Of a stretch of 64,000 bases of DNA, positions 56,855 to 64,000 are shown in pieces. The notes under the pieces are model-generated. The model did not search any database. It had not been told where the DNA came from and saw only the letters and a program-made list of their open reading frames with translations. Position 1 is the stretch's first letter. Every line of letters begins with the position of its first letter. The DNA lies in assembly GCA_009823505.1 (NCBI GenBank), contig VZQC01009528.1:85215-149214 (forward strand), read 5' to 3'. Both the position numbers and the translations under genes were made by a program. The stretch comes from Rhizomys pruinosus (Eukaryota; Chordata; Mammalia; Rodentia; Spalacidae).

Positions 56855-59800
56855 ATGGATAATAAGGCAAAAGGAAGCAACACAAACCTATCAGTCATAA
56901 CCTTAAATATTAATGGACTAAATTCCCCAATCAAAAGACATAGACTGGGAGATTGGATTAGGAAACAGAATCCATCGATATGCTGTCTACAAGAAACACA
57001 TCTTACCTTCAAGGACAGGCACCACCTTAAAGTGAAGGGATGGAAAAAAATATTCCAAGCAAATGGTACCAAAAAGAAAGCAGGTGTTGCTATTTTAATA
57101 TCAGACAAAATTGACTTCAAAGTAAAAGAAATCAGAAGAGACAAGGAAGGTCATTACATTTTTATCAAAGGAACAATTCACAAATAACATTTCACAATTA
57201 TGAATATATATGCCCCAAACTCTGGTGCATCAAACTTTATAAAGACAATCCTCCAGGACGACAAGTCACACACTAACCCCAGTACACTCATAGTAAGGGA
57301 CTTCAATACCCCACTGAGTCCTTTGGACAGGTCAATAGGACAAAGAATAAACAGAGAGACATCTGAACTGAACAATATGATGCACCAAATGCTCCTCATA
57401 GACCTCTACCAAATATTCCACCCTAATACCAGAGAATGCACTTTCTACTCAGCACCCAATGGAACATTCTCCAAAATTGACCACATACTGGGACACAGAA
57501 GAAACCTCCACGAATACAAAAAGATTGAAATAATTTCATGCATTCTATCAGACCACAGTGCAATAAAGCTCAACATCAACACCAGGATAAGCCCTACTGC
57601 CTACAAGAACACACGAAGACTAAACAACACACTGTTGAATAATGAATGGCTCAAGGAAGAGATAAAAACAAAACCTATGGGACACCTTTAAAAGCAGTCC
57701 TGAGAGGGAAGTTTATAGCCCTGGGTGCCTACATAAGAAAAACAGAAAGAGCACAAGTGAATGTTCTAACACTGCCACTAAAAGCACTTGAACAGCAACA
57801 ACAGATGAACCCTAAACACAACAGACAGGAAGAAATAACCAAAACTAAAGCAGAAATCAATGAAATAGAAACAAAGAAAACAATACAAAAAAAAAAAATC
57901 AATGAATCCAAAAGTTGGTTCTTTGAAAGAATAAACAAGATAGACAGACCTCTAGCCCAGTTAACCAAAAGAAAGAAGGATCAACTCCAAATCAATACAA
58001 TCCAAGATGAAAAGGGAAATATCACAACAAACAAGGAAAAGATTCAGAAAATCATATGGGAATACTTCAAAAACTTATACTCTACCAAGTTTGAAAACCT
58101 AGAAGAAATGGATGAATATCTGAAATCCTGAGAATCACCAAAGGTCAACCAAGAAGAGATCCACAGCTTAAACAGACCCATAACACATGAAGAAATTGAA
58201 GATGTAATAAGAAACCTCCCAACTAAAATAAGCCCAGGCCCAGAAAGTTTCATGGCAGAATTCTGTAAAACATTTCAAAAGACCTACAACCATTATTACT
58301 GAAATTTTTTAGAAGGATACAAACAAAGGGAATTCTCCCAAATTCCTTCTATGAAGCCAGCATCACTCTATTACCAAAACCAGGCAAAGATACAACTACA
58401 AAGGAGAATTATATGCCCATCTCCCTAATGAACACAGATGCCAAAATTCTAAACAGTATACTGGCAAATCGCATACAGACCCACATCAAGAAGATCATTC
58501 ATCATGACCAAGTTGGATTCATACCAGAGATGCAGGGATAGTTCAACATATGAAATTCAACAAACATCATCAAACAAATAAATGATTGTTTACTTAAGGG
58601 ATGCTAAAAACTCCACCAGAAAACTCCTAGAAATGATTAACATTTAGTTAATCATTTTAGCAAAGTGACAGGATACAAAATTAACCTAAAAAAATGGCCT
58701 TTCTTTACACCAACAACAAGCAACTGGAGAAAGAATTCAAGGAGACCTTCCCACTCACAAGAGCCTCAAAAACAATAAAATACCTAGAAACAAACCTAAC
58801 CAAAGACTCCAAAGATCTCTACAACAAAAATTTTAAACCCTTAAAGAAACAAATTGAAGAAGACATCAGAAGATGGAAAAACCTCCCATGCTCATGGATT
58901 GGGAAAATTAACATTGTAAAAATGTCCATTCTACCGAAACTCTTCTATAGATTTAAGGCAATACCAATCAAAATCCCCAAGAGTTTCTTCACAGGCTTGG
59001 AAAAAAAAGACATTAAATTCATTTGGAAAAACAAAAGACCCCAAATAGCCAAAACAAACTTGAGTGAAAAGAGCTACACAGGGGGATCTCTATACCAGAC
59101 TTCAAACTATACTACAGGGCTATAGTCATAAAAGCAGCCTGGTGCTGGCACAAAAACAGACTTGTTGACCAATGGAACAAAACCAAAGATCGAAACCTGA
59201 GCACATACAATTTCAGCCATCTCATATTTGACAAGAGGGCCAAGAAGACACAATGGAGGAACGACAGCATCTTCAGCAAGTGGTGTTGTCAAAACTGGAT
59301 CACCACTTGTAGAAGAATGAAATTAAACCCCTACCTCTCACCCTGTACAAAAGTCAACTCCAGATGGATCAAAGACCTCAACGTGAAACCCCAAACTCTG
59401 AAGGTGATAGAAGAAAAAGTTGGCAGCAGACTACAAGACATAGGCGTAGGAAAAGACTTCCTAAATCAGACAGCAGCTGCACAAGAATTAAGGTCGACAA
59501 TTGACAAATGGGACCTCATCAAACTCAAAAGCTTCTGTACATCAAAAGAAACAATCAAGGAAGTGAAGAGAAATCCCACAGAGTGGGAGGAAACCTTCAC
59601 TGCAGATACATCTGACAAAGCATTGATTTCCAGAATATATAAACTACTCAAAAAACAAAGAAAAAAGAAAACAAATGACCCGCTCAATAGATGGAGCAAA
59701 GAACTGAACAGAGACTTCACAAGCGAGGAATTAGAGATGTCTGAGAAACACCTCAAGAACTGTTCAACATCACTAATCATTAAGGAAATGCAAATGAAAA

Positions 59801-60300
59801 CCACTTTAAGATATCATCTTACTCCAATAAGACTGGCTAGGATCAAGAAAACAAATGATACCAAGTGCTGGAGAGGTTGTGGGGAAAGGGGAACACTCAT
59901 CCACTGCTGGTGGGAATGTAAACTCGTACAGCCACTATGGAAAGCAGTGTGGAGAACCCTTGGAAGACTTGGAATGAACTTGCCACCCGACCCAGCCATA
60001 CCACTCCTAGGCATGTACCCTCAAGACTCACCCCACCACAGAGATACATGCACAGCCATGTTTATTTCAGCTCTCTTCACAATAGCAAGGAGCTGGAACC
60101 AACCCAAATGCCCCTCAACTGATGAGTGGATAGAGAAAATGTGGTACATCTACACAATGGAGTTCTATGCAGCAGTAAAGAAAGATGACATCATGAGCTT
60201 TGCAGGAAAATGGCTGGAGCTAGAGGACATCATGCTGAGTGAAGTAACACAGTCCCAGAAAAACAAACAACGAATGGTATCCCTCATCTGTGGATGCTAG
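56855..60300 (+). pseudogene. L1 ORF2 (endonuclease/reverse transcriptase), broken and RT-deleted
   Basis: Starts at 56,855 with the AP-like endonuclease (NINGLNSPIKRHRL, then QETHL). There is an in-frame stop at 57,185, a frameshift near 57,660, another stop at 58,129, and loss of about 350 bp at about 58,580. Compared with 14,983-15,332, that deletion removes the RT palm including the FADD box. After further breaks, 58,694-59,125 and 59,317-60,300 remain open. The latter 327 codons include the Cys-rich C-terminal motif (CWRGCGERGTLIHCWWEC). Non-autonomous. Confidence 0.92.
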
Positions 60301-60381
60301 TGCCAGTTACCTAGTTGTAAATAATTCTTGTGCACGGCCCCTTGAACTTTTGTCCAAGCAGTTGGGAGTGATGCATATTGG

Positions 60382-60425
60382 AAACAACAACAACAACAAC
60401 AACAAAATCAACAACAACAAACAAC
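60382..60425. repeat. (AAC)n tract in the L1 3' UTR
   Basis: An aac/caa triplet run with one interruption, inside the 3' UTR of the 5'-complete L1. Mirror-image Val/Asp-rich short frames on the other strand are artefacts. Confidence 0.9.
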
Positions 60426-60961
60426 AGAAAAGACTTCATCAAAGAACTGACTGAAACAGTGAACTTCTTCTCAAAACAGTCAACTTCCACATGGAGAATA
60501 TTGAGAAAGACTGAGAAAGAGATGAAAAGCATGTTTGGCAGAATGCCTGAGCTCTGGTATCGTGAGGGGATAGGGTGGAGGACAAGGGTCTAGATTTGAT
60601 AAAAAATATATGTAAATAAATAAATTAATTAAATTAAATTAAAAAAAGAAAGATGGCATCATGAACTTTGGGTGGAAATGGATGGAACTAGAATATATTA
60701 TGCTAACTGAAGTAACACAGTCCCAGAAAACCAAACTAAGAATTGTATCCTTCATTTGTGAATGCTAACACCAAGCACCAGGTTGTAAGGCAAACTGGTC
60801 AACATCAGTGTTATGTACCCCATTCACTGAAAAGAGATATGCTCTGATAATGTAAATCCCTTTTTACAGGCTCTAGAATTAACCCACCACTTTTAGACTT
60901 TGGAATCTTGGTATATGGGTGGAGGACACATAAGCATATTTTAGAATAATATAAATTTTAA

Positions 60962-61320
60962 AAGGATGTTTCTCAGTCATCTTTAATCCCTCACTGGTGA
61001 AGTCTCTGTCCAGCTCTTTACTCCATCTTTTGAGTGAGTCATTTGTTTTCTTACTTCTTTGTTTTTTGAGTAGTCTATATATTCTTGACATTAATGCTCT
61101 GTCAAATGAATCACTGGTGAAGATTTTCTCCCACTCTGGGCTTTCTCTTCACTTCCTTGATTGTTTCTTTCACTATAGAGAAACTTTTGAGTTTGGTGTC
61201 AATCTCTTAACAGGCTCTAGAATTGATACACCACTTACTTTCAAACTCTGTAATTACTGTATATGAGAGGTAGGTATGTATTCATATTTTACAGTAATAA
61301 AAATTAAAGAAGAAAAAATT
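60962..61320 (+). mobile_element. Short 5'-inverted L1
   Basis: Minus-strand ORF2 C-terminal sequence (about 60,966-61,197) is followed by plus-strand 3' UTR (61,198-61,318, 'ctcttaacaggctctagaattg'). This repeats the head-to-head structure of twin priming. I could not define a target-site duplication. Confidence 0.75.
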
Positions 61321-61399
61321 AGTTCAATAAATATTACTTTAAAATGTGAAAAATGTAATCCAATAAGACATTACTTCATTGAGACATGTACAAACATTA

Positions 61400-61504
61400 A
61401 ACTTTAATTTCTAAATTGTAAAAAAAAGAAAAATGTGAAAACTGAGATATGATATGGAAATGACAACAGTTTGTGTAAGGATGATATAATTTTATTACAG
61501 GTGT

Positions 61505-61539
<35 letters not shown>

Positions 61540-61811
61540 AAGTCAGATACAAATTGGAGAGCACACAGCAGAGGAACAGGGAGAGGAAGTGACTTAAACA
61601 GTAGTGTTCCACAAGGACAATAATCCTCTGGCTTTGAAAAAATTTGAAAAAGTATCAGAAAAAGATACAGGGCAGGGATAGCAGGGTGCATGAGATCAGG
61701 TGTGGTGGGGCACATGGAAAACAAGATGAGTCTAGATTGGACTGAGAAACAATGTCTGAAATGTACATAACTTCAATAAAAATGTTAAAAAGAAGAAAAA
61801 AAAAAAAAAGA
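61400..61811 (+). mobile_element. L1 3' UTR with (TA)n expansion
   Basis: Matches the 3' UTR at 17,190-17,545 ('atgatatggaaatgacaacag', 'caataatcctctggctttgaaaa', G-rich tract, 'cttcaataaaaatgttaaaa') and ends poly(A). A (TA)n run is at 61,508-61,535 where the other copy has 'catatgtatgcatatg'. Confidence 0.85.
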
Positions 61812-64000
61812 CCTGAAGCCTGGACCAACCAGACTTTCATAAGTAATAAGAAGACTACAAAGGCACCTGAAGAAAACAAGCAAAATCAGCCTTCAACCCA
61901 ACAAAGAAACACTTGAGTTTGGTAATAGTACAAACCACACAACCCAAAAACCAAAGGATATGCTTTATATTCAATTCCCTATGGACCAGTCTCCAAAATT
62001 GAGCAAATACTGGGATACAGACTAAAACTCAACAAAACAGAGAAAAAAATGAAGTAATTCTGTGTATTCTATCAGGCCACAGTGCAGTAAAGCTTAATAT
62101 CAACACCCAAATGAGCCTTACTGTCTACAAAACCTCATGGAAACTAAACAACACACTCCAGAATACAGAATGGGTCAAGGGAGAAAGAAGGAAAGAAATA
62201 AAAGTATGCCTGGAACTAAATGTAAAGGACAATACAACACAACAAAACCTATGGGACACTTTAAAAGCAGTCCTAAGTGGGAAACATTTAGCCCTAAGTG
62301 TCTTCCATTAAGAAAACAGAAAGACCACAAATAAAGGACCTAACACTGAAACTAAAACATTTGAGAGACAAAAACAAACCAATGCTAAACCCAAAGGTCA
62401 AGCAGAAATAACAAAAATCAGAGTGGAGATCAATGAAATAGAAACAAAAGAAACAGTACAAAGAATCAATGAGTCCAAGAGCTGGTTCTTTGAAAGGATA
62501 AACCAAAAAAAAAAAAATAAAAAAGGATAAACAAGACAGATAGAACTCTAGCCCAATTAACAAAAAGAAAGGAATAACAAATCCAAATCAGCAAAATTAG
62601 AGATGAAATGGGAAACATCACAAAACATAACAAAATGATCTAGACAGCAATGATACAGAAATACTTTAAAATATATAATCTACTAATTTGAAAACCTAAG
62701 ACAAATGGATGCATATCTGAAATTATGGAAATCTCCAAAGCTTAACCAAGATGAAGTTGAAAAGTTAAACAGACTCAATATAAGGATATTGAAACAGTAG
62801 GAAAAGTTCTCCCAAATTAAAAAAGCTCAGGCCCAGATGGATTTACTGCAGAATTCTGTGAGACATTTAAAGACTACCTACAGACATTATTACTCACATT
62901 AGTCAAAAAGATAGAAGCAGAGGGAAATCTGCCAAATGCCATCAATCAAGCCAACATCACTCTAATACCAAACTAGGCAAAGATACAACTAAAGAAGAAA
63001 ACTATAGACCCATTTCTTCAATGAACATGGATTCAAACATTCTCAATAAAATACTGGCAAACCACATATGGACCCAGAGCAAAAACGTCATCCAGCATGA
63101 CCAAGTCAAATTCATACCAGAGAGGCAAGGATGTTTTAACATAGGTAAATCAAGAAATGTCATAAAGCACATAAACTGGCTGAAATATAACACACGGTCA
63201 TCTCAGTTGATGCAGAAAAGGCCTTCAACTACATTCAACCTGCATTAATGTTTAAAGTCCTAAAGAGAATTAATTGTATGGGATGGAGCAATCCTCAACA
63301 TAAGTAAAACCATATACAACAAACCCACATCAAACATCATTTTAAATGGGAAAAATTAGGAGCATTCACCTTAAAATCAGAAAACTGACAGAGCTGTCCC
63401 TATCTCCACTCCTTTCCAATATAGTGCTGGAATCACTTGCTAGAGCAATAAGACAAGAAGAGGAAATCAAAGTAGTACTAACTGAAAAACAGGAGGTCAA
63501 ACTATTCCTTTTTGCAGATGACATGACAATTTTCATAAGAGACAACAGAAACTCCACCAGAATACTCCTAGAAACAATTAACATTTTCAGTAAAGTAGTG
63601 CGTTAAAACATTAATCTAGAAAAACAAGTAGCCTTTCTTTATACCAGCAACAAGAATTGGAGAAGGAATACAAGGAGACCTTTTAATTTACAATAGCCCT
63701 AAAAATATTTCAGGACAAACCTGACCAGAGAAATGAATGATCTCCTCACTGAAAATTTCAAATCCTTGAAGAAGGAGACTGAAGAAGACATCAGAAGTTG
63801 GAAGGGCCTTCCATTCTCATGGAATGTAAAAATTAATATAGTGAAAATAACAATCCTACCCAAAGTAATACACAGATTCAACGTAATCCCATTTAAAATC
63901 CCCTTGAGTTTCTTTACAGACTTAGAAAAAAATATCCTAAAATTCATATATAAGACAAAAGGCTCTGAATAGCTAAAGCATCCCTGAGCAAAAAGAGCAA
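61812..64000 (+). mobile_element. L1, internally deleted, running off the window
   Basis: Opens with L1 sequence from just before ORF1 ('gactacaaaggcacctgaagaaaac', compare 55,670-55,700), then jumps at about 61,935 to the ORF2 endonuclease ('ctccaaaattgagcaaatactggg'), losing all ORF1 and early ORF2. ORF2 remnants follow. The frame 63,346-63,606 retains the RT box FADD, and 63,733-63,972 is open. The element continues past 64,000. Confidence 0.88.

Larger units (their letters stand above)
55369..60659 (+). mobile_element. 5'-complete L1 element with target-site duplication
   Basis: The element (55,384-60,644) has a 15-bp duplication: aaagaaagatgacat (55,369-55,383) and aaagaaagatggcat (60,645-60,659). 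From left to right: a 5' UTR with one full and one partial monomer, ORF1 (55,754-56,813, broken), ORF2 (56,855-60,300, broken), a 3' UTR with (aac)n at 60,382-60,425 and a G-rich tract, and a short A-rich tail. About 350 bp of RT are deleted near 58,580. It is the best-preserved L1 of the window but cannot mobilise itself. Confidence 0.96.
55003..60960 (+). mobile_element. Older L1 3' end, split by a younger L1
   Basis: The C-terminal ORF2 of an old L1 runs from about 55,003 to 55,383, stops at 'gtaaagaaagatgacat', and resumes at 60,645 'aaagaaagatggcatcatgaac'. It continues to its 3' UTR ending near 60,960. The 5,261 bp between is the younger L1. The old copy shows a nonsense-rich frame. Confidence 0.93.

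Noticed and set aside
59317..60300. The 327-codon frame as a possible host gene
   Set aside because: It is the C-terminal part of L1 ORF2, with the same sequence recurring at 16,000-16,900, 17,800-18,800 and 52,800-53,200.
1..64000. CRISPR arrays, operons or bacterial-type systems
   Set aside because: The repeats are SINE, LINE, LTR or microsatellite sequences. No regularly spaced direct repeats with unique spacers and no prokaryotic gene organisation were seen.

Overview
The window is mammalian nuclear DNA, most likely from a muroid rodent of the hamster/vole/deer-mouse branch (Cricetidae). The muroid call rests on many B2 SINEs (tRNA-like heads with A- and B-box matches), several B1 SINEs, abundant rodent-type LINE-1 and three intact-or-nearly-intact class I olfactory receptor (OR) coding regions. 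The cricetid call is weaker and rests only on the B2 variant, which carries an internally repeated 'attccagg' block. There are no bacterial-type genes, rRNAs, tRNA genes or CRISPR arrays.

The only host protein-coding content is a tandem array of three single-exon OR genes of family 52 type, all on the minus strand: OR-A (8,244-9,206, intact, 320 aa), OR-B (27,369-28,259, pseudogene with a 14-bp deletion) and OR-C (38,564-39,517, intact, 317 aa). They sit in a segmental duplication with units of about 10 kb: unit A about 4,577-9,680, unit B about 20,590-29,730, unit C about 29,820-40,016 plus 44,264-44,960, and a fourth remnant, unit D, about 44,980-47,590, with no OR. Shared and unshared SINE insertions give a relative chronology. 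OR-C is a mosaic: its 5' two thirds is almost identical to OR-B and its 3' third is OR-A-like, which points to gene conversion.

The rest is mostly transposon. At 10.3-19.7 kb lie an unclassified repeat (here called R), a candidate LTR and two L1 copies. At 34.7-38.4 kb lie a solo LTR inside a B1 and a minus-strand R copy that holds a B2 and a chimeric R/L1 retro-insertion. At 40.0-44.3 kb an L1 with tandem 5' monomers has a younger L1 nested inside and has lost its 3' end. From 47.6 kb to the window end there is a dense L1 graveyard. It contains a solo LTR (54,318-54,863) and a 5,261-bp 5'-complete L1 (55,384-60,644) bounded by a 15-bp target-site duplication and nested in an older L1. No L1 here is coding-competent: the 5'-complete one has stops and frameshifts and has lost about 350 bp of its reverse-transcriptase core.

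I found no convincing new multi-gene system. The most interesting signals are the OR mosaic, the coupled lesions in OR-B, the TATA-containing L1 5' monomer whose predicted start matches the element's 5' end, the repeat R that twice follows an L1 3' end, the chimeric R/L1 retro-insertion, and a homologous site hit independently by two B2 SINEs. Element boundaries and duplication alignments were judged by eye.
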